From JAIVJM01 sp963816985 (GTDB lineage Bacteria; Acidobacteriota; Blastocatellia; Pyrinomonadales; Pyrinomonadaceae), in the NCBI GenBank assembly GCA_963816985.1, contig CAWFMF010000004.1:3410001-3474000 (forward strand): DNA of 64,000 bases. Reading direction: 5' to 3'. Within the stretch, counting starts at the first letter, position 1, and each line of letters begins with the position of its first letter. The notes below the pieces were generated by a model. The model was not told the DNA's origin. It worked only from the letters and a program-made list of their open reading frames with translations, and searched no databases. This document shows, one piece after another, positions 44,609 through 53,448 of this stretch. The position numbers and the translations under genes are program-made.

Positions 44609-45763
44609 ATGCGCACGAATACTGCTCTCATCCGCATCGTATTCACGGGAATCCTCGTCGGGGCGGGATACATTTTGCATCCCGTGCCGGGGTACTTCGG
44701 CGTTTCGACCAGAATCATCTCGGCCTTCGTCGCGGCCATCATCGCCGGCCTCATCATCGTCTTCGAGATACGCATCCAGCGGGCCTCGCTCAAGACTTTG
44801 ATAGGGGCCGCAGTCGGTTCCATCCTCGGCATCATCGGTGCGTACCTCATGGGCGCGCTCATCAGCCATCAGGAATCTCTGGCCGTCGCGCCGGAGACGA
44901 AGACCTTCCTGACGATCGTGCTCGCCTTCCTGATGGCCTACGTCGGCCTGATGGTCGGGGCGTCCAAAGGCGACTACCTCGACCTCTCGGCCCTCGGCGG
45001 CATCTTCAGCGACAAGGCGATGCGGCGCGACATGAAGATTCTCGACACCTCCGTCATCATTGACGGGCGCATCGCCGACGTGGCCGAGACGGGCTTCCTC
45101 TCCGGCACGATCATCATCCCGCAATTCATCCTCCGAGAGTTGCAGCAGGTCGCAGACTCGCCCGACGGCAACAAGCGGCAGCGCGGGCGGCGCGGGCTCG
45201 ACATGCTCAACCGCCTGCAAGGCAACTCGACCTTAGACATTCAGGTCGTGGACACGGACTTCCCCGCCGTCAAGGAAGTTGACCTCAAGCTCCTCGAACT
45301 CTCGAAGCAGTTGGACGCCGTGGTCGTCACCAACGACTTCAACCTCAACAAGGTGGCGCAGCTCCACGGCATCCAAGTCTTGAACATCAACGAGCTGGCG
45401 AACGCCTTGAAGCCCGTCGTGCTGCCGGGCGAGGCGATGCGCGTCTTCATCCTCAAAGAAGGCAAGGAATACAATCAGGGCGTCGCCTACCTCGACGACG
45501 GGACGATGGTGGTGGTGGACAACGCGCGCCGCATGATCGGCAAGAACGCCGACATCTCGGTGACGAGCGTCTTGCAGACCACAGCCGGGAAGATGATCTT
45601 CGGTCGGCTGTGGGAGGAGAGCGGCGAGAACGGGATGCAGGAGGCGCGCGTCATCAACGGCTCGAACTCGCGCCGCCCCTTCCAGCGCGAGCAGCGGCAG
45701 CAGCCCGCGCACGCGCGCCAGGCCGCAGCCGCCGCCGAAGGGCCGACCGAGGCGGCGGACTAG
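44609..45763 (+). CDS. Membrane-anchored PIN/TRAM-domain protein (YacL family)
   Basis: A 384-residue protein with four N-terminal membrane spans (IVFTGILVGAGYIL, AFVAAIIAGLIIVF, AVGSILGIIGAYLMGA, TIVLAFLMAYVGLMVG), a PIN nuclease-like domain (MKILDTSVIIDGRIADV with first acid, VVVTNDFNLNKVA with a late acid) at about 142-260, and a TRAM RNA-binding domain (VFILKEGKEYNQGVAYLDDGTMVVVDNARR). The order YacL-ispD-ispF is also known from Firmicutes. The RNA target is unknown. The tail is Gln/Arg/Ala-rich. Confidence 0.88.
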   Translation: MRTNTALIRIVFTGILVGAGYILHPVPGYFGVSTRIISAFVAAIIAGLIIVFEIRIQRASLKTLIGAAVGSILGIIGAYLMGALISHQESLAVAPETKTFLTIVLAFLMAYVGLMVGASKGDYLDLSALGGIFSDKAMRRDMKILDTSVIIDGRIADVAETGFLSGTIIIPQFILRELQQVADSPDGNKRQRGRRGLDMLNRLQGNSTLDIQVVDTDFPAVKEVDLKLLELSKQLDAVVVTNDFNLNKVAQLHGIQVLNINELANALKPVVLPGEAMRVFILKEGKEYNQGVAYLDDGTMVVVDNARRMIGKNADISVTSVLQTTAGKMIFGRLWEESGENGMQEARVINGSNSRRPFQREQRQQPAHARQAAAAAEGPTEAAD

Positions 45764-45838
45764 TTCAAAGTTCAAAGTTCAAGGTTCAAAGTCAAGAACT
45801 TGTCTTTCACTTTGAACCTTGAACCTTGAACTTTGAAC
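45763..45838. repeat. Intercistronic hairpin element, GTTCAAAG family
   Basis: Starts at the last base of the preceding TAG stop. Arms about 45763-45794 and 45808-45838. Loop: CAAGAACTTGTCTTTCAC. The right arm ends 4 nt before the ispD ATG (CTCTTATG). Confidence 0.9.
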
Positions 45839-45842
45839 TCTT

Positions 45843-46541
45843 ATGAATGTCGCGATCATCGCCGCCGCCGGGCAAGGGACGCGGATGGGCGGCGGGCGGG
45901 CCAAGCAATTCCGGGAAATCTCCGGCACCCCCATCATTATTCACACGCTCAGACGTTTCGAGCAGTGCTCCTCAATCGGCGAGGTCGTGTTGGTCGTCCC
46001 CGCGGGCGGGCAGTCGGAACTCCTCGCGCTCGCCGCCGCCGAAGGGCTGCGGAAACTCGCGCGCGTCGTGGCGGGCGGCGCGACCCGCACCGAATCCATC
46101 TGGCGCGGGCTCCAGAGTGTGCGCGCCGCGACCGCCGGGATAGTCGCCGTCCACGACGGCGTGCGCCCCTTCGTCACGCCGGACGAGATTGACCGCACGG
46201 TGGAAGAGGCCGCGCGGAGCGGGGCCGCGATTCTAGCCGCGCCGGTCGTAGACACGATTAAGGAAGTCGAGGCGGGACGCGTCGCGCGGACGCCCGAACG
46301 AGGGAAGCTCTGGCGGGCTCTGACGCCGCAGTGCTTCCGCTACGAGCTTCTGCGCCGCGCCTACGAACGCGCGCTCGCCGAAGGCTTGGAGGCGACGGAC
46401 GACAGCGTCTTAGTCGAACGCCTCGGCGCGGAGGTCTCAATCGTCGAAGGCGACGCGCGCAACGTCAAGATCACCACCGCGCAGGACTTCGCGCTCGCGG
46501 AGTTGATGGTTCAAAGTTCAAAGCTCAAGGTTCAAAGTTAA
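45843..46541 (+). CDS. ispD: 2-C-methyl-D-erythritol 4-phosphate cytidylyltransferase
   Basis: Couples CTP with MEP in isoprenoid synthesis. The 232-residue protein opens NVAIIAAAGQGTRMGGGRAKQF (nucleotide-binding loop), then VAGGATRTESIWRGL, VHDGVRPFVTP and VEGDARNVKITTAQDFALAE. The final ten residues (VQSSKLKVQS) come from the left arm of the following hairpin, so the repeat has replaced or extended the natural C-terminus. The start lacks a Shine-Dalgarno. Confidence 0.95.
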   Translation: MNVAIIAAAGQGTRMGGGRAKQFREISGTPIIIHTLRRFEQCSSIGEVVLVVPAGGQSELLALAAAEGLRKLARVVAGGATRTESIWRGLQSVRAATAGIVAVHDGVRPFVTPDEIDRTVEEAARSGAAILAAPVVDTIKEVEAGRVARTPERGKLWRALTPQCFRYELLRRAYERALAEGLEATDDSVLVERLGAEVSIVEGDARNVKITTAQDFALAELMVQSSKLKVQS

Positions 46542-46586
46542 AGAACCTGTCTTTCGACTTTGAACTTTGAACCTCGAACTTTGAAC
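46509..46586. repeat. Intercistronic hairpin element, GTTCAAAG family
   Basis: The left arm lies inside the ispD coding region; the ispD stop (46539-46541) is in the element. Loop: AAAGAACCTGTCTTTCGAC. The right arm ends 2 nt before the ispF ATG (ACTTATG). Confidence 0.9.
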
Positions 46587-46588
46587 TT

Positions 46589-47065
46589 ATGTTTCGCGTC
46601 GGCATCGGCCACGACACTCACCGCCTCGCCGAAGGAAGGCCGCTCGTTCTGGGCGGCGTGGAGGTGGAGTCGGAGCGCGGCGGCGAGGGGCACTCGGACG
46701 CCGACGCCCTCTCGCACGCCGTCACGGACGCCATCCTCGGCGCGATGTGCGAGGGCGACATCGGCGTCCACTTCCCAGACCGCGACCCGCGCTGGAAGGA
46801 CGCCGACAGCCTCCACCTCTTAGCGCGTGTGATGTGGCTCGCGCGCGAGCGCGGCTACCGCGTCGTCAACGTGGACGCGACGGTGCATCTAGAGCGCCCG
46901 CGCCTGCGGCCCTACGTCGAGGAGATGCGCGCGAAACTCGCCGAAGTGCTCTCGGTCGAAGCCGACTGCGTGAGCGTCAAGGCGAAAACGGGCGAAGGGC
47001 TCGACGCCGTCGGCGCGGGCGCGGCGGTCACGGCGCAGGCCGTCGTCTTACTCGAAAGAATTTAA
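46589..47065 (+). CDS. ispF: 2-C-methyl-D-erythritol 2,4-cyclodiphosphate synthase
   Basis: Forms the cyclodiphosphate in the MEP pathway. The 158-residue trimer-type protein has RVGIGHDTHRLAEGRPLVLGGV with zinc ligands Asp and His, HSDADALSHAVTDAILGA (third zinc His), IGVHFPDRDPRWKDADS, and KAKTGEGLDAVGAG. Directly after ispD, as usual. Confidence 0.96.
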   Translation: MFRVGIGHDTHRLAEGRPLVLGGVEVESERGGEGHSDADALSHAVTDAILGAMCEGDIGVHFPDRDPRWKDADSLHLLARVMWLARERGYRVVNVDATVHLERPRLRPYVEEMRAKLAEVLSVEADCVSVKAKTGEGLDAVGAGAAVTAQAVVLLERI

Positions 47066-47071
47066 GGACGG

Positions 47072-47147
47072 ACATTAGATGCTGGATGTTAGATGTCAGT
47101 TAAGACATCTGTTCTTCACCAGCATCTAGCATCTAAATCTGACATCT
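47072..47147. repeat. Intercistronic hairpin element, GATGTTAGATG word
   Basis: Left words ATTAGATGCTGGATGTTAG pair with right words AGCATCTAGCATCTAAAT and ACATCT. Loop near AAGACATCTGTTCTTCAC. It ends about 5 nt before the next ATG (TCCTATG). Confidence 0.8.
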
Positions 47148-47152
47148 ATCCT

Positions 47153-48475
47153 ATGCGACCACAGGGAGTCATACGTCGAAAGCGTGACGGCGGGGAGCTG
47201 TCGCCGGACGAAATCGCGTTCTTCGTGCGCGGCGTGGTGAGCGGCGCGTGGGCCGATTACCAGTCGTCGGCGCTCTTGATGGCGGTCTACCTCAACGGCA
47301 TGAACGAGGCCGAGCAGCAGTGCCTGACCGAAGAGATGCTGCGTTCGGGCGAGGTGCTGGACTTCTCCGGCGTGCCGCTCGCCAAAGTTGATAAGCACTC
47401 GACGGGCGGCGTCGGCGACAAGACCTCGCTCGTGCTCGCGCCGCTCGTCGCCGCGTGCGGCGCGTGCGTGCCGATGATTTCGGGGCGGGGGTTGGGCCAC
47501 ACGGGCGGGACGCTCGACAAGCTCGAAGCGATTGAGGGCTACCGCGTCCACCTCGACCTCAAGGAGTTCCGAGAGATTCTCTCTCGCGTCGGCTTCGCGA
47601 TGATGGGGCAGACCGCCGACATCGCGCCCGCCGACAAGAAGCTCTACGCCCTGCGCGATGCGACCGAGACGGTCGAGGCCATCCCGCTCATCGTCGCCTC
47701 CATCATGTCGAAGAAGATGGCGGCGGGCTTGGGCGCGCTCGTCCTCGACGTGAAGACCGGGACGGGCGCTTTCATGCACGACGAGGCGAAGGCGAGGGAA
47801 CTGGCGCGCGGGCTCGTGGCGACCGGGAACGGCTTCGGCGTGAAGACGGAAGCGTTGCTCACCGACATGAACCAGCCTCTGGGCCGCGCGGTCGGCAACG
47901 GCTTCGAAGTCAAAGAGTGCATAGACATCCTGCGCGGCGACGTGGAAGAGGCGGCGCGGCCCGTGCTCGACCTCTCGGTGGAGCTGGCGGCGCGGATGGT
48001 CGCGCTCTGCGGCGTCGAGGGCTCGCTCGAAGCGGCGCGCGCGAAGGTCTTGCGCGCGCTCTCGTCGGGCGCGGCGCTCGAACGCTTCCGCCGGAACGTC
48101 GAGGCGCAGGGCGGCGACCCGCGCGTCTGCGACGAGCCGGAGCGGTTAATGGATTTGACGCTGCACGAGGTCAGGGTAGAATCTGGGCGCGCGGGCTTTG
48201 TGACGGCAATAGACGCGGCGGAAGTGGGCCGCGCCGTAGCGTCAATCGGCGGCGGGCGCGTCCGCATGGAAGACACGATTGACCCCTCGGTCGGCTTCCT
48301 CGCCGAAGCGAAGATCGGCCACGAGGTCGCGGCGGGCTCGGCGCTCGGCCTGCTCTACTGCCGCAGTCAAGCGGACGCCGAAGAGGCCGCACGGCGCATC
48401 GGCGCGGCCTACACGGTCGGCGAAGGGCCGCCCGCGCAGCTCCCCGAACTCATCAAGGAAGTAATCACGCTATGA
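47153..48475 (+). CDS. pdp: Pyrimidine-nucleoside (thymidine) phosphorylase
   Basis: Splits thymidine, uridine or deoxyuridine with phosphate. The 440-residue protein shows VIRRKRDGGELSPDEI at the N-terminus, the family signature VDKHSTGGVGDKTSL (about residues 80-94, phosphate site), SGRGLGHTGGTLDKLEA, and IMSKKMAAGLGALVLDVKTG. It may be the deoA-like or broader pdp form; the sequence alone does not decide. The last bases overlap the BMP-protein start (ATGA), tying degradation to uptake. Confidence 0.92.
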   Translation: MRPQGVIRRKRDGGELSPDEIAFFVRGVVSGAWADYQSSALLMAVYLNGMNEAEQQCLTEEMLRSGEVLDFSGVPLAKVDKHSTGGVGDKTSLVLAPLVAACGACVPMISGRGLGHTGGTLDKLEAIEGYRVHLDLKEFREILSRVGFAMMGQTADIAPADKKLYALRDATETVEAIPLIVASIMSKKMAAGLGALVLDVKTGTGAFMHDEAKARELARGLVATGNGFGVKTEALLTDMNQPLGRAVGNGFEVKECIDILRGDVEEAARPVLDLSVELAARMVALCGVEGSLEAARAKVLRALSSGAALERFRRNVEAQGGDPRVCDEPERLMDLTLHEVRVESGRAGFVTAIDAAEVGRAVASIGGGRVRMEDTIDPSVGFLAEAKIGHEVAAGSALGLLYCRSQADAEEAARRIGAAYTVGEGPPAQLPELIKEVITL

Positions 48476-49513
48476 AGATTCGAATTTTAATCTCGGCGGT
48501 TCTGGTGTGTGCGCTCGCCCTTTCGGGGACGGCGTGCGTGGACGAGGGGCGCTCCGCCGAGGCGAAGGATAAGATTCACGTCGGCATCGTCTTCGACATC
48601 GGCGGCAAGGACGACCGCTCCTTCAACGCGGCGGCGTGGGAGGGCGTGGTGCGCGCCTCGAAAGATTTTCCCGTCGTGCTGCGCGACGTGGAGCCCGGCA
48701 ACCCGACCTCCATCGAGCCCGCGATGCGCGCCTTCGCCGAGCGCAACTACGACCTCATCATCGGCGTCGGCTTCGCGCAGGCCCCCATCATGGAGGAGGT
48801 GGCGAAGGACTACCCGAACATCAACTTCGCCATCGTGGACGGCGCGAGCCAACTGCCGAACGTCGCCTCGCTCGTCTTCAAGGAGCACGAGGGCTCGTAC
48901 CTCGTCGGCATGATCGCGGCGCGGGCGTCGAAGACGGGCGTGCTCGGCTTCCTCGGCGGGATGGACATCGGCCTCATCCACCGCTTCAAGACCGGCTACG
49001 AGGAGGGCGCGAAGTCCGTCAATCCGAACGTGCGCGTGATAGACAACTACGTCGGCGTCACGCGACAGCGCGTGGAACAACCCCGGCAAGGGCAAGGAGA
49101 TCGCGCTCGCGCAAATCAGCAAGGGCGCGGACGTTATCTTCACCGCCGCCGGCAACTCCGGCCTCGGCGCGTTCGACGCCGTCGAGCAGGCGGGCAAGGA
49201 CGAGACGGGCCGCGCCCGCCGCTTCGTCATCGGCGTGGACTCGAACCAGAACGGCGTCAAGCCCGGCTTCGTTTTGACGAGCATGGTCAAGCGCGTGGAC
49301 AACGCCGTCTACACGATTGTCGAGGACGTGGTGAACAAAAGATTCAAGGGCGGCTTCCACACCTACGGCCTCGAAGCCGACGGCGTCGCCTACTCCCTCG
49401 ACGACTTCAACCGCGCCCTTATTCCTCAAGAAGTCCTGCAAGAGGCCGACGCCGCCAAGCAGCGCATCATCAAAGGCGAAGTCGTCGTCACCGACGCGAT
49501 GGGAAAACAATGA
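48472..49513 (+). CDS. BMP-family (PnrA-like) ABC transporter substrate-binding lipoprotein, frameshifted
   Basis: Captures nucleosides for the importer encoded next. The N-terminus is a lipoprotein-type signal (ILISAVLVCALALSGTAC). The family block reads VGIVFDIGGKDDRSFNAAAWEG, then IIGVGFAQAPIMEEVAKDYP, GFLGGMDIGLIHRFKTGYEEG. After NYVGVT the frame is lost: one extra base near 49061-49063 (ACGCGACAGC instead of ACGGACAGC) puts DSAWNNPGKGKEIALAQ in the next frame, which continues ADVIFTAAGNSGLGAFDAV and VIGVDSNQNG to DAMGKQ at 49513. The repaired protein is about 346 residues, normal for the family. Confidence 0.88.
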
Positions 49514-49516
49514 GAA

Positions 49517-49620
49517 AGTTTTCAGTTTTTAGTTTTCAGTTTTCAGCACGGAAGACGCGCCGCTTTCGGGCTCTTCCGAAAATGAAAAACTGAAAACTGA
49601 AAACTGAAAACTGAAAACTG
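49517..49620. repeat. Intercistronic hairpin element, AACTGAAAACTG family
   Basis: Left arm 49517-49547 and right arm 49583-49620, the right carrying four or five copies of AACTGAAA. The loop holds its own GGAAGA/TCTTCC hairpin with GGAAGACG. ATG of the ABC gene is 6 nt after the arm (CTCTTATG). Confidence 0.9.
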
Positions 49621-49625
49621 CTCTT

Positions 49626-51149
49626 ATGCTTGAACTCAGAGAGATAACGAAGCGCTTCGGCGACGTGCTGGCGAACGACCACATCAACATCAAGGTCGCG
49701 ACGGGCACGATTCACGCCATCGTGGGCGAGAACGGCGCGGGGAAGTCAACGGCGATGCGGATCGCCTACGGCTTCTACACGGCGGACAGCGGCGAGATTC
49801 TCGTTGACGGCGAGCCGCGCCGGATTGCGACGCCGCACGACGCCATCGCGCTCGGCATCGGGATGGTGCACCAGCACTTCATGTTGGTGGACACGATGAC
49901 CGTGGCCGAGAACATCGTCCTCGGCGCGGAGCCGGGGAGCGCGGGCGCGCTCGACTTGAAGAAGGCCGCCGAAGAGATTCGCGCGCTCTCGGACGAGTTC
50001 CGCCTCTCGGTTGACCCGAACGCGCTCGTCGAAAATCTTTCGGTCGGGCAGCAGCAGCGCGTCGAGTTGTTGAAGGCGCTCTACCGCCACGCGCGCATCT
50101 TGATTCTGGACGAGCCGACCGCCGTCTTAACGCCGCAGGAGGTCGAGGAGTTCTTCGCCATCCTCCGGCGGATGCGCGAGCAAGGGAAGACCGTCATCAT
50201 CATCACGCACAAGCTCTCGGAGGTGCTCGCCATCTCGGACGAGGTGACGGTGATGAGAGACGGGCGGGTGGTCGGTCGCGTCAAAACCTCTGAGACGGAT
50301 GCGGCGGAGCTGGCGCGCATGATGGTGGGCCGGGACGTTCTGCTGCGCGTCGAGAAGCCGGACGCGAAGGCGGGCCGCGAGGTCTTGAGACTCCGCAACC
50401 TCTCGGTCGTCGTGAGCGAAGGCGAGAGGGGCTTGCGCGATGTCTCCTTCGACGTGCGCGCGGGCGAGATAGTCGGCATCGCGGGCGTCGAGGGCAACGG
50501 GCAGACCGAACTCATCGAGGCGATTGCGGGTCTCGTCCCCGCCGCGCAGCTCAACGGCTCCATCGAGTTCGACGGGCAGGACATCACGCGCACCGACGCG
50601 CGCACGCGCCGCGAGCGAGGCATCGGGCACATCCCCGAAGACCGACACCGGCGCGGCCTCCTGCTCGACTTCGACCTCTCCGAGAATTCCATCCTCGGCG
50701 TCCATTATCGCCCGCCCGCCGTCAAGTCCTGGCCGCTGCTCGACACGGCGGCCATCCGCGCGAGCGCCCTCGGAATCATCAAGGACTTCGACGTGCGGCC
50801 CGCGAACCCAGACCTCCCGGCGCGCGCGCTTTCGGGCGGCAACCAGCAGAAGCTCATCATCGGTCGCGAGTTCGGCCCCGGCCCCAAGCTCCTTCTGGTC
50901 TCGCAGCCGACGCGCGGCGTGGACATCGGCGCGATTGAGTTCATCCACCGCAAGTTGGTCGCCCTGCGCGACGAGGGCTGCGCCATCCTCCTCGTCTCCG
51001 CCGAGCTGGAAGAAGTGACCTCGCTCGCCGACCGCCTCCTCGTCGTCTATCACGGTCGCGTCGTCGGCGAAGTTGACCCGAAGCGGGCGACGCACGAAGA
51101 GATCGGGCTGCTGATGACGGGCGGCGGTAAAACTAAGTCAGAAGGATGA
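49626..51149 (+). CDS. Nucleoside ABC importer, ATP-binding protein with two nucleotide-binding domains
   Basis: A 507-residue fusion of two ABC domains, as in YufO/NupO and RbsA-like proteins. First domain: Walker A GENGAGKSTAM (about 35), Q-loop GIGMVHQHFML, signature LSVGQQQRVELLKAL and Walker B ILILDEPTAVL. Second domain: degenerate Walker A GVEGNGQTELIEAI and signature LSGGNQQKLIIGREF, as typical for this family. Works with the BMP protein and the two permeases downstream. Confidence 0.92.
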   Translation: MLELREITKRFGDVLANDHINIKVATGTIHAIVGENGAGKSTAMRIAYGFYTADSGEILVDGEPRRIATPHDAIALGIGMVHQHFMLVDTMTVAENIVLGAEPGSAGALDLKKAAEEIRALSDEFRLSVDPNALVENLSVGQQQRVELLKALYRHARILILDEPTAVLTPQEVEEFFAILRRMREQGKTVIIITHKLSEVLAISDEVTVMRDGRVVGRVKTSETDAAELARMMVGRDVLLRVEKPDAKAGREVLRLRNLSVVVSEGERGLRDVSFDVRAGEIVGIAGVEGNGQTELIEAIAGLVPAAQLNGSIEFDGQDITRTDARTRRERGIGHIPEDRHRRGLLLDFDLSENSILGVHYRPPAVKSWPLLDTAAIRASALGIIKDFDVRPANPDLPARALSGGNQQKLIIGREFGPGPKLLLVSQPTRGVDIGAIEFIHRKLVALRDEGCAILLVSAELEEVTSLADRLLVVYHGRVVGEVDPKRATHEEIGLLMTGGGKTKSEG

Positions 51150-51222
51150 ACGATGAACGATGAACTGAAAAGCAAGGAGTATCTGTCTTTCAGTTCATCG
51201 TTCATCGTTCTGAGTTCATCGT
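51136..51222. repeat. Intercistronic hairpin element, GTCAGAAGGATGAACG family
   Basis: The left arm overlaps the end of the ABC gene; GATGAACGATGAACGATGA words pair with TTCATCGTTCATCGTTC on the right. Loop: GGAGTATCTGTCTTTCAG. The permease ATG follows within 8-14 nt. Confidence 0.87.
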
Positions 51223-51229
51223 TTAAACC

Positions 51230-52345
51230 ATGAAACTTCTCCGCGAACTGCTCTTTCCGCTCATCGCCGTGCTCGCCGCGTTCGTCGTCGGGGGCATCGT
51301 CGTGCTTTTGATTGGCGACGACCCGATTTACACGTACCGCCTGCTCATCGGGAGCGCGCTGTCGTGGCCGGACGGCATCGGTCGGACGCTCTTCTACGCG
51401 ACGCCGCTGATTTTTACGGGGCTGGCGGTGGCGGTCGCGTTCCGCTGCGGGCTTTTGAACATCGGCGCGGAGGGGCAGTTGTACGTCGCCGCGTTCGCGA
51501 CCGCGTGGGTCGGCATCAAGTTCGGCGGGACGGTCGTTGACATCTTCGGGACGCCGACGAATTACGCTTGGATGACGCTGCCCGCGCTTCTGCTCGTGCC
51601 GCTCGCGATCCTGACCGCCGTTTTGAGCGGGGCGGTGTGGGGCGCGGTTCCCGGCTTCCTCAAGGCGAGGTTCGGCGCGCACGAAGTCATCACGACTATC
51701 ATGCTGAACTTCATCGCCGTCGCGCTCGTCAACTATTTCACGCAGTTCCACTTCAAAGCGCCGGGCGACCCCATCATGCAGACCGTGCCCATCGGCGAGG
51801 GCGCGCACATCCCACGGCTCGGCTCGTTCATTCCGGGGCTGCCCGAACGCATCCCGCTCAACTTCTCCTTCGTCATCGCCATCCTCGCGTGCGTGCTGGT
51901 CTACTATTTCCTGTGGCGGACGAAGTGGGGCTACGAGATACGCGCGACGGGCGCGAACCCGACCGCCGCCGAGTACGGGGGCATCTCGACGACGAAGCAG
52001 ATTGTGCTGGCGATGTCCGTCTCCGGCGGGTTGGCGGGGATGGTGGCGATTAACGAAGTGCTCGGCTACCGCTACCGCTATTACGACGGCTTCTCGGACA
52101 ACTACGGCTACACGGGCATCGCCGTCGCTTTGCTCGGACGCAACCACCCGGTCGGCATCTTCTTCGCCGCGCTCCTCTTCGGCGGGCTTCAACGCGGCAG
52201 CATCCCCGTGGACGCCTTCACGGAGCACGTGAGCAAAGACTTGATTCAAGTCTTACAGGCGACCGTCATCCTCTTCGTCGCGGCGGAAGCGGTCTTCCGC
52301 AATTCGCTCGGCAGGTTCAGCCTGCTCAGAAGGTCGAAAGTCTGA
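51230..52345 (+). CDS. Nucleoside ABC importer permease 1
   Basis: A 371-residue inner-membrane permease of the NupP/YufP type. About eight to ten hydrophobic spans are visible, including LLFPLIAVLAAFVVGGIVVLL, LIFTGLAVAVAF and FVIAILACVLVYYFLW. The family loop FRCGLLNIGAEGQLY (about residue 73) and ATGANPTAAEYGGIS are conserved. It should form the channel with the second permease. ATG has no Shine-Dalgarno. Confidence 0.9.
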   Translation: MKLLRELLFPLIAVLAAFVVGGIVVLLIGDDPIYTYRLLIGSALSWPDGIGRTLFYATPLIFTGLAVAVAFRCGLLNIGAEGQLYVAAFATAWVGIKFGGTVVDIFGTPTNYAWMTLPALLLVPLAILTAVLSGAVWGAVPGFLKARFGAHEVITTIMLNFIAVALVNYFTQFHFKAPGDPIMQTVPIGEGAHIPRLGSFIPGLPERIPLNFSFVIAILACVLVYYFLWRTKWGYEIRATGANPTAAEYGGISTTKQIVLAMSVSGGLAGMVAINEVLGYRYRYYDGFSDNYGYTGIAVALLGRNHPVGIFFAALLFGGLQRGSIPVDAFTEHVSKDLIQVLQATVILFVAAEAVFRNSLGRFSLLRRSKV

Positions 52346-52348
52346 AGG

Positions 52349-52452
52349 AGTTTTCAGTAGACAGTTTTCAGTTTTCAGCAAAACCGAAACTCGGAAGTGC
52401 GAGAAAGCGGCGGCTGACAAAACTGAAAACTGAAAACTGAAAACTGAAAACC
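52349..52452. repeat. Intercistronic hairpin element, AACTGAAAACTG family
   Basis: Left arm 52349-52379 (with GTAGACAG step) and right arm 52420-52452. The loop of about 40 nt is GC-rich with GAAACTCGGAAGTGCGAG. ATG is 4 nt after the arm. Confidence 0.88.
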
Positions 52453-52456
52453 GTCT

Positions 52457-53338
52457 ATGGAAATCTTAAACGTCGCGCTCTTCTTCTCGACCATCCGTCT
52501 GGCGACGCCGCTCCTTCTGGCAGCTTTGGGGGGGATGTTTTCGGAGCGCGCGGGCGTCATCAACATCGCGCTCGAAGGGCTGATGCTGGCCGGGGCTTTC
52601 ACCGCCGCCGCCATCACGCACTACACGGGGAGCCCGTGGGTCGGACTGCTGGCGGGGATTCTGGCCGGGGTCGGCGTGGCGCTCATCCACGCCGTCGCGA
52701 GCATCCGCTTCAAGGCCGATCAGGTGGTGAGCGGGACGGCCATCAACATCCTGATGCTCGGCGTGCCCGCGCTCCTGAGCGGCGCGTTCTTCCTCTCGTC
52801 GGGCTCGACGCCGCAGATTCCGAAAGAGAATTTGATACCGTGGACGCCGGTCGTGCTGGCCTTCCTGCTCGTCCCCGTCACGTGGTACGTGCTCTTCCGC
52901 ACGCCGTTCGGCCTGCGCCTCAGGGCGGTGGGCGAGAACCCCGGCGCGGCGGACGCGGCGGGCGTTTCGGTGACGCGTCTGCGCTACGCGGCGGTGCTTC
53001 TGTCGGGCGCGCTCGCCGGGATCGGCGGGGCGTATCTTTCCATCGGCCAGTCGTCGCTCTTCACGCGCAACATGACTTCGGGGCGCGGCTTCATCGCACT
53101 CGCCGCGCTCATCTTCGGCAAGTGGCGGCCCGTGCAGACGATGCTCGCGTGCCTGCTCTTCGGCTTCACCGAGGCGCTCGCCATCCAGTTGCAGGGCGTC
53201 AAGTTCGGCGAGGAGGAAATCCCCAACCAGTTCATCCAGATCATCCCCTACCTGCTGACGATCATCGTCCTCGCGGGCTTCATCGGTCGCGCCCGCGCCC
53301 CCCGCGCGCTGGGCCTTCCGTACCAGAAGGAGAGATGA
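52457..53338 (+). CDS. Nucleoside ABC importer permease 2
   Basis: A 293-residue permease of the NupQ/YufQ type. The N-terminal FSERAGVINIALEGLMLAGAF (about 23-43) is the family signature; RLRAVGENPGAADAAGVSV (about 155-173) is the coupling-helix loop to the ATPase. Eight or so spans are predicted. Completes the BMP-type importer with the genes at 48472, 49626 and 51230. Confidence 0.92.
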   Translation: MEILNVALFFSTIRLATPLLLAALGGMFSERAGVINIALEGLMLAGAFTAAAITHYTGSPWVGLLAGILAGVGVALIHAVASIRFKADQVVSGTAINILMLGVPALLSGAFFLSSGSTPQIPKENLIPWTPVVLAFLLVPVTWYVLFRTPFGLRLRAVGENPGAADAAGVSVTRLRYAAVLLSGALAGIGGAYLSIGQSSLFTRNMTSGRGFIALAALIFGKWRPVQTMLACLLFGFTEALAIQLQGVKFGEEEIPNQFIQIIPYLLTIIVLAGFIGRARAPRALGLPYQKER

Positions 53339-53340
53339 AG

Positions 53341-53445
53341 AAGTTTTCAGTTTTTAGTTTTCAGTTTTCAGTAAGGAAGACAGTCGCGCGTTCAAACTCT
53401 TCTTAAACTGACAACTGAAAACTGAAAACTGAAAACTGAAAACTG
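53341..53445. repeat. Intercistronic hairpin element, AACTGAAAACTG family
   Basis: Starts 2 nt after the permease stop. Left arm 53341-53371, right arm 53412-53445. Loop contains AAGGAAGACAGTCG. ATG of the kinase is 3 nt after the arm (CTTATG). Confidence 0.9.
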
Positions 53446-53448
53446 CTT

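Noticed and set aside
49583..49620. Tandem AACTGAAA copies as a CRISPR array
   Set aside because: The copies are contiguous 10-mers without unique spacers and belong to one arm of a hairpin. No cas genes are present.
50461..50900. Degenerate Walker A in the second ABC domain as a mutation
   Set aside because: This is normal for two-domain sugar and nucleoside importers of the RbsA/NupO type.
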